Positions 36,087 through 44,559 of a DNA stretch of 64,000 nucleotides are shown here, in pieces (within the stretch, counting starts at the first letter, position 1; each line of letters opens with the position of its first letter). Below the pieces are notes generated by a model that was not told the DNA's origin, searched no databases, and saw only the letters and a program-made list of their open reading frames with translations. The translations under genes and the position numbers were made by a program. Source of the DNA: Pachyseris speciosa (lineage: Eukaryota > Cnidaria > Anthozoa > Scleractinia > Pachyseridae). Location of the stretch: NCBI GenBank assembly GCA_016490735.1, contig JAEMWC010000140.1:547001-611000 (forward strand), given 5' to 3'.

Positions 36087-36878
36087 ATGGGAATTTTTAA
36101 CGAACATAGCACTCATAGCAATCTACAAACCGGTGGAACTGGGGCTTCCGGTAAACAAGGCCCTCCTGAGGTTGGTTTCAAATTGACTGATAATGGTGAT
36201 TATGATTTACAGAATAAACGAATCACAAACGTTCCCGAAGGTGTTTCAAACAGTGACGTTATTACGAAGCATCATCTCGAAGCCACAACAGCTGATTTTT
36301 TGGATAAATCAAAGGGTGGGGATATGCTCGCTGCTCTTATCATGAACCGTAACGAATTGACTGGAATAAAGTACAATCCCCTGTTTGGTTATTCGGCTGT
36401 AAACAAAAATTACGTTACTAACACATTTATTCCAAAAGTGATTACTTCAAACATAAATTTACGTGGTAATAAACTCAGAAACCCGGGAATGCCTGTTAAT
36501 AACCTTGATTTAGTAAATAAATCTTACACAAATGTAAATTTAGCTTCAAAACCGAATATTGACTCTGTGGTATTAAGAACTGGCAGACAGGTAATGACAG
36601 GAAATTTGAATATGGGCAATAGTGAAATCGTTGGATTGCAATCAGGTTCACGTAATGATTCTGCTGTAAATAAGGCTTACGTTTATAATAAAACAAAAGA
36701 TATCATCGGATTAACTTCCGATGGCAGTTATTATTTTGGTAATAAACACATCGAAAAAATTGGTCAACTCCATATGGCCGGTAATATTGACATGCATAAC
36801 AAAAAAATCACGAATATTGGCACACCCACCCCAGATGAAAACGATGCCGCGGTCAATGTGAGTTTTTTCCATACCTAG
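36087..36878 (+). CDS. Fibre/tail-like protein of the Polinton-like element
   Basis: 263 codons from ATG. The N-terminal part has a short collagen-like stretch (GTGASGKQGPP). The rest is built from at least four repeats of the form 'G-x-L/I-x-M-x-N/G-x-x-I ... D-x-x-x-V-N-K-x-Y' (for example TGNLNMGNSEIVGL then NDSAVNKAYVYN; MAGNIDMHNKKITNIG then DENDAAVN). Such beta-helical repeats are typical of trimeric phage and virus fibres, and fibre-like genes of this type are common in cnidarian Polinton-like loci. The frame ends in a stop at a place where the next frame continues with fibre-like sequence, so the true protein was longer. Confidence 0.65.
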   Translation: MGIFNEHSTHSNLQTGGTGASGKQGPPEVGFKLTDNGDYDLQNKRITNVPEGVSNSDVITKHHLEATTADFLDKSKGGDMLAALIMNRNELTGIKYNPLFGYSAVNKNYVTNTFIPKVITSNINLRGNKLRNPGMPVNNLDLVNKSYTNVNLASKPNIDSVVLRTGRQVMTGNLNMGNSEIVGLQSGSRNDSAVNKAYVYNKTKDIIGLTSDGSYYFGNKHIEKIGQLHMAGNIDMHNKKITNIGTPTPDENDAAVNVSFFHT

Positions 36879-37264
36879 CTCAACGCTTCAAATTCAAACT
36901 TAACAACACAAATTACAACTGCGTACAAAAAATTTGTAATGGAGTCTCACCTGACTCCATCAGGGCAACAGAAGGACGCATTTCGCTATCTGATGCTAAA
37001 TACGGACGAATCCTCAAGTGAAAACTATTTAAATGTTTCAGGTATTGTTGATTTCAGCAAATATTCACACCAAATGAATAAAAAGGCATATGAATTTACA
37101 ATGACAAAAGACGACGGGGCAGACTATCGTTCAAGAATTGGTTTTAATCTCCATCCTCTTTCCATTGGTTACTACACACTTAATGTCAAATACTTTCCAC
37201 CGGAGATGGTGAATATCAGCGTGATAGCCAGCGCGACAACCATTTCATTCAACATGGATACTTT

Positions 37265-37564
37265 ACAAATTAATGTGATCAAGTAAGCTGAAGCCACTCA
37301 AAAGGCACTAAGGCCACAAGGTCACATCCAGCCACATCCCACAAGCTTTACGTTTTCATTGCTTGTTTTATTTATATGTGGGTACTTGAGCCTAAGCATT
37401 AACTATGCCATGCTGATGAGGCCTAATAAGGCCGAAACAGCTGTCCATGGCTGCTAATGCTTCGGCTCAATCTTTGCTTTGGTAGATTTAAGGGGTAATG
37501 CCCGCTACCTTGTGGCCTTAGTGCCTTTTGAGTGGCTTCAGCTTACTTGATCACATTAATTTGT
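37265..37564. repeat. Perfect 58-bp inverted repeat flanking a hammerhead ribozyme
   Basis: 37265-37322 and 37507-37564 are exact reverse complements (ACAAATTAATGTGATCAAGT at the outer left). The left arm includes the last codons of the 36939-37286 frame, so the right arm is an inverted duplicate of coding DNA. The phrase CCAGCCACA(T/C)CCCACAAGC occurs as a direct repeat at 37328 and 37582. The 184 bp between the arms hold the ribozyme. This could be a ribozyme-bearing element whose insertion created an inverted duplication, or a recent foldback rearrangement. Confidence 0.85.
37388..37468 (+). ncRNA. Hammerhead ribozyme, type I, short stem III
   Basis: All conserved parts are present. Inner stem I is GCCATG (37407-37412) with CATGGC (37446-37451). 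Core CUGAUGA is 37413-37419. Stem II is GGCC-loop UAAUAA-GGCC. GAAA is 37434-37437. Stem III is the tiny ACAGCUGU, then the cleavage triplet GUC ends at 37445. Outer stem I pairs GAGCCTAAGCATTA (37388-37401) with TAATGCTTCGGCTC (37455-37468) around an internal loop, which could make the usual contact with loop II. The minimal stem III means self-cleavage would probably need a dimer, as in Penelope-like and retrozyme hammerheads. No mutation is seen in the catalytic core. Confidence 0.88.
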
Positions 37565-38235
37565 GAAGTATCCTTGTCACTCCAGCCACACCCCACAAGC
37601 TGTACGTTTTAATTGCTCATTTCAATCAACAGTCAGACAAAGAAAACGTTAATAGCAACGGATACAACAGCTGGTTACACAATAACACTGATCCAATTCC
37701 ATCGATGGAATAGTTCTCCACCTCAGTACATTTACCTTGATATGCACGATTCGGCACCTAGTCATGGTGGCGGTATGATAACAGGCCATGTGGTGGTCTA
37801 CGGTGTGAAGGATTACGTATCAATAGTCAAACCCAGTATCTACGACAGTGCCTTTATAAAAGAAAATGGTTATGGAGACCGATATTGATTTAAATGGTCA
37901 CCGACTCGAAAATTCAATTCATTACCTTCAAGGCATTTTGAACAGGAATAATAGTAAACGGTTTACATTAAATGGCTGTTATAAACTGATAATTCCGAAT
38001 CATAGCCAAATAACATCAATAAAAGCCATGTTTTTCAACACGAAAGGAACTTATACTCGGTTATCTTTGAAAATATGAATGTTGTGCCGCGTAGCACTAG
38101 GAACACAAATAGTGGAATAGAGAATTAACTCTGAAGTGTAAGTTAAAGTGCTACTTAAACCCATGAATAACCCACTGGGCGTTAGCCCTAGTAAAGGGAA
38201 ACAGGGAGCCACACGAGGCAAAGAAAAAATCTTTT

Positions 38236-38308
38236 GACCTCGGTGGGAATCGAACCCACGACCTCCGGATTAGATCTACCGTTACTCTGCCGACTGAGCT
38301 ACAAGGTC
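38236..38308 (-). tRNA. tRNA-like gene, array unit 1
   Basis: It has a 7-bp acceptor stem (GACCTTG with CGAGGTC, one G-U pair), A box TAGCTCAGTCGG, B box GGTTCGATTCC and a perfect T stem GTGGG/CCCAC. The anticodon arm (CGGTAGATCTAATCCG) forms only three pairs, so the isotype cannot be assigned and translation use is unlikely. It has no CCA and no clear T-run immediately after the acceptor. Confidence 0.6.
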
Positions 38309-38533
38309 GCACAGAGAACGTCGGGGACGATTTTAGATGGTGAATCGCGGCAAAGAGAAAGTAAGGGTACATATGAATGTTGTGCCGCGTAGCACTAGGA
38401 CCACAAATAGTGGAATAGAGAATTAACTCTGAAGTGTAAGTTAAAGTGCTACTTAAACCCATGAATAACCCATTGGACGTTAGCCCTAGTAAAGGGAAAC
38501 AGGGAACCACACGAGGCAAAGAAAAAATCTTTT

Positions 38534-38606
38534 GACCTCGGTGGGAATCGAACCCACAGCCTCCGGATTAGATCTACCGTTATTCTGCCAACTGAGCTAC
38601 AAGGTC
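38534..38606 (-). tRNA. tRNA-like gene, array unit 2, mutated
   Basis: Same as unit 1 but with substitutions just 5' of the T arm (CCCACAGCC on the plus strand) and in the D-arm region (TATTCTGCCAACTG), so it is the most diverged minus-strand copy. Confidence 0.55.
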
Positions 38607-38831
38607 GCACAGAGAAAGTCGGGGACGATTTTAGATGGTGAATCGCGGCAAAGAGAAAGTAAGGGTACATATGAATGTTGTGCCGCGTAGCACTAGGAAC
38701 ACAAATAGTGGAATAGAGAATTAACTCTGAAGTGTAAGTTAAAGTGCTACTTAAACCCATGAATAACCCACTGGGCATTAGCCCTAGTAAAGGGAAACAG
38801 GGAACCACACGAGGCAAAGAAAAAATCTTTT

Positions 38832-38904
38832 GACCTCGGTGGGAATCGAACCCACGACCTCCGGATTAGATCTACCGTTACTCTGCCGACTAAGCTACAA
38901 GGTC
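38832..38904 (-). tRNA. tRNA-like gene, array unit 3
   Basis: As unit 1, with one change in the D stem (plus-strand CTAAGCTACAA instead of CTGAGCTACAA), which alters the A box. Confidence 0.55.
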
Positions 38905-39129
38905 GCACAGAGAAAGTCGGGGACGATTTTAGATGGTGAATCGCGGCAAAGAGAAAGTAAGGGTACATATGAATGTTGTGCCGCGTAGCAGTAGGAACAC
39001 AATTAGTGGAATAGAGAATTAACTCTGAAGTGTAAGTTAAAGTGCTACTTAAACCCATGAATAACCCACTGGGCGTTAGCCCTAGTAAAGGGAAACAGGG
39101 AACCACACGAGGCAAAGAAAAAATCTTTT

Positions 39130-39202
39130 GACCTCGGTGGGAATCGAACCCACGACCTCCGGATTAGATCTACCGTTACTCTGCCGACTGAGCTACAAGG
39201 TC
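39130..39202 (-). tRNA. tRNA-like gene, array unit 4
   Basis: Identical in the tRNA-like part to unit 1. Confidence 0.6.
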
Positions 39203-39427
39203 GCACAGAGAAAGTCGGGGACGATTTTAGATGGTGAATCGCGGCAGAGAGAAAGTAAGGGTACATATGAATGTTGTGCCGCGTAGCACTAGGAACACAA
39301 ATAGTGGAATTGAGAATTAACTCTGAAGTGTAAGTTAAAGTGCTACTTAAACCCATGAATAACACACTGGGCGTTAGCCCTAGTAAAGGGAAACAGGGAG
39401 CCACACGAGGCAAAGACAAAATCTTTT

Positions 39428-39448
39428 GACCTCGGTGGGAATCGAACC
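39428..39448 (-). pseudogene. Truncated tRNA-like fragment at the array centre
   Basis: Only the acceptor and T-loop portion of the fifth minus-strand copy remains before the head-to-head junction. A slipped GAATCGAAC repeat marks the join. Confidence 0.7.
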
Positions 39449-39467
39449 GAACTGAATCGAACTGTGC

Positions 39468-39540
39468 GACCTTGTAGCTCAGTCGGCAGAGTAACGGTAG
39501 ATCTAATCCGGAGGTCGTGGGTTCGATTCCCACCGAGGTC
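39468..39540 (+). tRNA. tRNA-like gene, array unit 5 (plus strand)
   Basis: Same sequence as unit 1, on the opposite strand: acceptor GACCTTG/CGAGGTC, intact A and B boxes, weak anticodon stem. Confidence 0.6.
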
Positions 39541-39765
39541 AAAAGATTTTTTCCTTGCCTCGTGTGGTCCCCTGTTTCCCTTTACTAGGGCTAACGCCCA
39601 GTGGGTTATTCATGGGTTTAAGTAGCACTTTAACTTACACTTCAGAGTTAATTCTCTATTCCACTATTTGTGTTCCTAGTGCTACGCGGCACAACATTCA
39701 TATGTACCCTTACTTTCTCTTTGCCGCGATTCACCATCTAAAATCGTCCCCGACTTTCTCTGTGC

Positions 39766-39838
39766 GACCTTGTAGCTCAGTCGGCAGAGTAACGGTAGAT
39801 CTAATCCGGAGGTCGTGGGTTCGATTCCCACCGAGGTC
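39766..39838 (+). tRNA. tRNA-like gene, array unit 6 (plus strand)
   Basis: Identical tRNA-like part to unit 5, exactly 298 bp downstream. Confidence 0.6.
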
Positions 39839-40063
39839 AAAAGATTTTTTCTTTGCCTCGTGTGGTTCCCTGTTTCCCTTTACTAGGGCTAACGCCCAGT
39901 GGGTTATTCATGGGTTTAAGTAGCACTTTAACTTACACTTCAGAGTTAATTCTCTATTCCACTATTTGTGTTCCTAGTGCTACGCGGCACAACATTCATA
40001 TGTACCCTTACTTTCTCTTTGCCGCGATTCACCATCTAAAATCGTCCCCGACTTTCTCTGTGC

Positions 40064-40136
40064 GACCTTGTAGCTCAGTCGGCAGAGTAACGGTAGATCT
40101 AATCCGGAGGTCGTGGGTTCGATTCCCACCGAGGTC
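40064..40136 (+). tRNA. tRNA-like gene, array unit 7 (plus strand)
   Basis: Identical tRNA-like part to unit 5, again 298 bp downstream. The spacer after it ends at the right target duplication. Confidence 0.6.
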
Positions 40137-40454
40137 AAAAGATTTTTTCTTTGCCTCGTGTGGCTCCCTGTTTCCCTTTACTAGGCCTAACGCCCAGTGG
40201 GTTATTCATGGGTTTAAGTAGCACTTTAACTTACACTTCAGAGTTAATTCTCTATTCCACTATCTTTGAAAATATTCCACGATTTTATGTTAACTCAGTC
40301 ATTAACCTACACCTCAACTGAAACAGCTCAGCTTCAGACGAAAATATTAACCTGATATTAGTATTCGGCCATATGGCTATTGAATTGGCTACAGATTTTA
40401 TAAATGAAGGAATTTTACTATTTATTGAATACATAGCTCCGTAAATTAGTGTAA

Positions 40455-40937
40455 ATGTATAATATAATGAATAAGAAAGACATTTTCAATTTTAATTATT
40501 TTGACCAGAGCATCAATCAGGAAAAACAATCTGAAATAGAAGCGTTGTATGAATTTAATCATCAAAATTTATGCTGTTACAAAAAGGTTTTCAAATATTT
40601 CAAGCGATTCAACTTAGCTGCAAATTTAGCTTCAGCAACATTGGCTGTTAGTAGCACAATAGCCGGTGGAGTCCCATTAAATCCCATTATTTTAGGTGCT
40701 ATTTCGGGAGCTGGTTTAGTGCTTAAGACATTAACAGAAATTGAGGATTACAAAAAGAATATCGAAATGTCCAAATGCGCGTACACAACAAATGAAAAAG
40801 TCTTGGTTCATAGATGGGCTTCTCTAAGAGGGTCTGAATTCAACCATATTGTTTTTATCAATAAAATGAGACTGAACGATAAGATAATAATTCATTTATG
40901 CCCTCTTGCTGATAAATTTGAAAAAAAATATATATAA
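40455..40937 (+). CDS. Polinton-associated membrane-segment protein, intact frame
   Basis: 160 codons. The middle (about residues 52-94) is a long hydrophobic, Gly/Ala-rich stretch (LAANLASATLAVSSTIAGG then PIILGAISGAGLVLKTL) able to form one or two membrane helices. The flanks are charged and helical (N-terminal Gln/Glu-rich; C-terminal KMRLNDKIIIHLCPLADKFE). I recall this as a recurrent gene of coral Polinton-like loci, with no known role. It follows the fibre-like gene on the same strand and, unlike its neighbours, is uninterrupted. Confidence 0.55.
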   Translation: MYNIMNKKDIFNFNYFDQSINQEKQSEIEALYEFNHQNLCCYKKVFKYFKRFNLAANLASATLAVSSTIAGGVPLNPIILGAISGAGLVLKTLTEIEDYKKNIEMSKCAYTTNEKVLVHRWASLRGSEFNHIVFINKMRLNDKIIIHLCPLADKFEKKYI

Positions 40938-43900
40938 CAAACAATTCACATGCAAGGAAAATTGTTCACCTTCAGCAAATCAATTTATCAAGCGAATGAA
41001 ATCACGCATCCGGGTGACTTATTGATAACTTTATGAATATCTTGTTAATGAACCCGTTAGCCGCATTCCACCATTGATCATAATATTTTAGTGTTTTCGT
41101 AGAACTTGTAATTTTGATGCTATTTGAAATATTTTTCGAATCAAAAAATGAATACTTATCATAGCGTCAACAGCTTTTCTCATGGTAATCATGGCTAGCG
41201 GTATTGCCCGTGGGCGCGTACGACGACGACGGGGTTGCCCAATAATTAATCATTACAATCCAACATGGCGGCCATACTCCACCTGGCACACCTAACAAGC
41301 TAGTTTACAGCGTACGTCTTTGATACTGGACATCCATCTTATAGCCAATTGGCACCTGTCGAAACAAGGTATCCGCTGACCAGTTTCACGTGACCATATC
41401 GCGGGCTCAAGTTAAGACCTCATCAAGGTCAGCTGGTTTTTGAAGTTGGCCGCTGACTAGGTACTTCCTTTCGATTTGATCGCAGGCTCAAGCCAGGTCT
41501 GGGACACCCAAACCAAATCGAGGCGTAATTTTTCGCGCGCTTTCTGCGGCTCGTAATTTCAAATTCAGTTGGTTTCTTCCTTTTGAGCACACCAACTTCA
41601 TCTTCTTCGATGGAAGTTTGTCTTTAAATTCGCGTAAAAAGCAAAAATATCAAGTTTGTCAAAAGATACTCCGGAAGGTGAATTTTCAAGTGATGAAAGG
41701 AAGAGCGAAAGATTTTTCTCAAGACAAGCTTCAAACTTGGATCGATTGTGCGTTTGAAAACAGTATAATTCAACGCTTCAAGGGCTTTCACTTTACCGCT
41801 ACATCTTGCATCTCACCAAGAAAGGTCACTTAACAGTTCACCGGTATTAATGGGAGGAACGAGTAGCTCAAACTCTGTGGAAGAAGCTCTTTCTTTGGAC
41901 AAAGCGTTTGCTATTTTTGCGGATGCTTGTTTTTACTTTACTGAAGCTTACGTGTTTTCAAGTGGTAGAAACCTCTACAACACAGGACAGTGAGGTAAAT
42001 TAAATAAATAGAAGCTTTTGTTCAGGAATGGAAACTTGTATTTTTCTCTCTCGAATGGATATAGATAACAATCATCTGTACTCGTTTTGGACGCAAAGAA
42101 GTAGTTGAATTGTTTGTTTGTTTTGTTACGTTGTTTTCTTTGCAAGCAAACGAGTGTTTTTACTCGGCTTGGCTGATTGTTTTTCGACCTTGGTGCCTCA
42201 ACAGCGTTAAGAAACTTTTGCCCTTATCTAATTAACACGTAATCGCAATGAGTCCTCGTAAAATTAAGGATTAAAGGTGGAAACTCATGCTCGAGTAAAA
42301 CAAAAGCCGATCAAATGCATGTGCATGTGCACGTCTCAAAATGTGACACAAAGTTGTCAAAATGCTGTCAAAAATGTCACACGTTAAGCGCGCTTAACTC
42401 GTCATTTCAAAAACGTTTTAGCGATCGTGGAAAGCGGCCTGTAAACAACAATTAAGTGTCGCCGTCTATAAACATGTCGTCTTAATTTGTTTGAATCGGT
42501 AAGAATCAGCGTTTGGATGTTAAAAATAGCGAAATGGGTTGACTGGCTGGCTGGATTTGATAAATTTTATAGTGGACGGGTCTGCGAAAGAAATGCTCGT
42601 GTGGTTTGGCAAACGCTTTCTTCGTTAACTGGATGATGTTTTGCCACTGAGAATCATTAATTGAAGAAGGTTCTTCGGAAGACATGGGAAGTAACAGTAA
42701 AACTATCAAAACACTTTAGTGTTTTGTGTCAGCCAAGGAAAGATTTTGTGGGAAATGGCGCTATTATTCAGCTCTGTCGAGTTCCCAGTGATTGCTGCCT
42801 CAGTGATTCCAGTTGACTGCTCTAAACGATCAGGTGCGGACCTCTTTCTTGTATTTTCTACGGACATTTATGTTAAAATTGCTAAGCAATTTCTCTAGCT
42901 TAATACAAGATATTTTTGTTACTTGTATAACTTCTCCACCTTCTCCAAGAATCTTCGAAGAAATATTATGTGTATTGTGCTTTGTTTTCTTGTAATATGT
43001 TTGTTGTGCTTAAGAAGAGGTAAGTTTAAACGTCGAGAATTCGCCACCAAAACTGAAATCACGGATTCTTTATATTTTGGCAGGAGTAACCCTTCGGTGA
43101 ACTTTTTTTTAGAAAACAAGACTGAAACTTGCCAGAGAGTTTTGATTTTTGAGAAATCCAACGAAAAGTATAATTGCCGTTTTTATTTCCGGCTTTGCAT
43201 CGTTATAAAGCTTTTTAAACGCATGTTCTCTACCAACCGCGTGGCGACAAAACATTTTTTAAAGGTTTGCGGAGGAGGAGGGAAAACAATAGAAATGAGG
43301 AGCAAGAGGAGGAGGGAAAACAATAGAAACGAGGAGCAGGAGGAGGAGGGAAAACAATAGAAATGAGGAGAAGGGAAAACTTTTTCATAACTTGACATAA
43401 CTGTACTAGAAAATATATGTTGGGGGAAAGTTTAATTGTTTTTGCAGTAGAGAGAAACTAGAATGGTTGACTTCTTATTCATTCTGTATTTTAGTCTTTC
43501 TTTATTCACTAATACAATATATTTGTGCCCCCAAAAACCTGTCATACATTACTCACGTGTTTATATTGATCAGTCAAAACAACTTAAGCCGTCTATTGTC
43601 GTTTTTGAATAGTAGAAGGTTGTCCCTTGGGATTCTTTAATGTAGAGTTGGTATGCAAATGTAGAGCACTACATGTTTGCATAAGTAGCTAGTGACTAAT
43701 GGAGCGGAAAGCAAGAAAGAGAGACACAGAAGCATTCAAAGCAACTTGAAAATCGTTAACGGTTAAGCAAGCCATTTTAACAGCAATGACCGATAAACGT
43801 TTTGAATAAACTGAAAGTCTCGGACTTAATTGTTTCCTAGCAAACGAATTGCAAGAAAGATAGCGCTTTCAAAAACTATCCGCTTTTATTTTGAAAACAT

Positions 43901-44295
43901 AGTAGAGTTCAGATAACACAAGTCCGTGTTCACGAATAGCGGGCAAGTTTGGGCAAGTGTATGTTGTTATTGTACAAGAGTGACGCTCATTAGTATGCAT
44001 TTCTTTTACAGACAAAGCTTATTTTGAGTTTCATTTATTACAAGGTCAAGGTCCATTGGTTCTTCATCTTTTCTGACAATAGTTTCAAGACATTGAGCTT
44101 CATCGAGGTCATTGTTCTCTGAATTGACTCTATCAGTGAAATTGTTCCACTTGAGTTGATTGATAACAGACGACAACTTTTCTTTTGTTTTTTTTTGTCT
44201 GTCGACATACCAAATTAGTTGAGAACATTACACAACATGTGACAACCACCGTATATCATCAAGTCTTTTGTTTTGCTATTGTACTAGAGTGACGC
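40938..44295. other. Long stretch without a recognised gene
   Basis: Frames at 41618-41833 and 42923-43360 are open but show no domain. The latter ends in the purine minisatellite. CpG-containing sequence around 41.2-41.6 kb resembles dispersed repeats. Two copies of GAGTGACGCTCATTAGTATG near 43979 and 44287 point to a fragmentary repeat. Nothing else can be supported. Confidence 0.35.
43271..43380 (+). repeat. Purine-rich minisatellite, three units of about 36 bp
   Basis: GGAGGAGGGAAAACAATAGA recurs three times with AAATGAGGAGCA-type spacers, in an uninterrupted A/G-rich strand. Confidence 0.8.
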
Positions 44296-44299
44296 TCAT

Positions 44300-44484
44300 T
44301 AGTATGGAGGAAGGCAATTTTACCTTGGCAGTTTGAATACTAATGATTTACCTCGGCACCTCGACTTTACCTCGACCAAAACGGGGCTTAATTAGTATGG
44401 AGGAAGACAATTTTACCTAGGCAGTTTGAATACTAATGATTTATCTCGGCACCTCGACTTTACTGAGGCCAAAACGGGGCATAA
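44300..44484 (+). repeat. Two direct repeats of 93 bp
   Basis: AGTATGGAGGAAG(G/A)CAATTTTACCT, CAGTTTGAATACTAATGATT and CGGCACCTCGACTTTAC occur in the same order at 44301 and 44394, followed by CCAAAACGGGGC(T/A)TAATT. They lie just upstream of the Gypsy remnant. Confidence 0.75.
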
Positions 44485-44559
44485 TTCCAATGAACATATA
44501 CTACGGTCTTCAGCAAAGTTGACTTCAGTCATGGCTATTGGCACTGTGTTCTGGAAGAA

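Larger units (their letters stand above)
36939..38078 (+). pseudogene. C-terminal part of the fibre-like gene, broken by two insertions
   Basis: Pieces 36939-37286, 37613-37888 and 37866-38078 continue the fibre-like gene. They show a globular-head-type sequence (YRSRIGFNLHPLSIGYYTLN; PQYIYLDMHDSAPSHGGGMI; VVVYGVKDYVS). The first break is the hammerhead-bearing inverted-repeat insert (37265-37564). The second is the tRNA-array insert, which enters after 38076. The same frame resumes on the far side of that insert at about 40276 and runs a few dozen codons further. This restores continuity of the frame across the target duplication, which is strong evidence for a clean insertion. Confidence 0.55.
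38077..40260. mobile_element. Palindromic array of 298-bp tRNA-bearing units inserted with a 15-bp target duplication
   Basis: Four complete minus-oriented units and a truncated fifth (38.1-39.45 kb) meet three plus-oriented units (39.46-40.26 kb) head to head at a short AT/GAAC junction (39449-39467). Unit spacing is exactly 298 bp, and units differ by only a few substitutions. Each contains a tRNA-like gene plus about 225 bp of common spacer (for example GAATGTTGTGCCGCGTAGCA). TATCTTTGAAAATAT flanks the whole block at 38062-38076 and 40261-40275. A long duplication of this sort is typical of target-primed (LINE-assisted) insertion. Repeated 122-codon frames across the units are artefacts of the tRNA and spacer sequence. 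Confidence 0.85.

Noticed and set aside
38236..40136. Functional tRNA gene cluster with an assignable isotype
   Set aside because: The anticodon stem forms only three pairs and the loop is oversized in every unit, so these are tRNA-derived sequences rather than translation tRNAs.
38151..40221. Repeated 122- and 165-codon open frames, nearly identical, on both strands
   Set aside because: They run through the tRNA-like sequence and spacer of the 298-bp units and recur only because the unit repeats. They have no domain, and the tRNA boxes explain the conservation.
42923..43360. 145-codon frame with an N-terminal hydrophobic stretch
   Set aside because: The C-terminal third is the purine minisatellite. 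The rest has no homology I recognise and an opposing frame is equally open.
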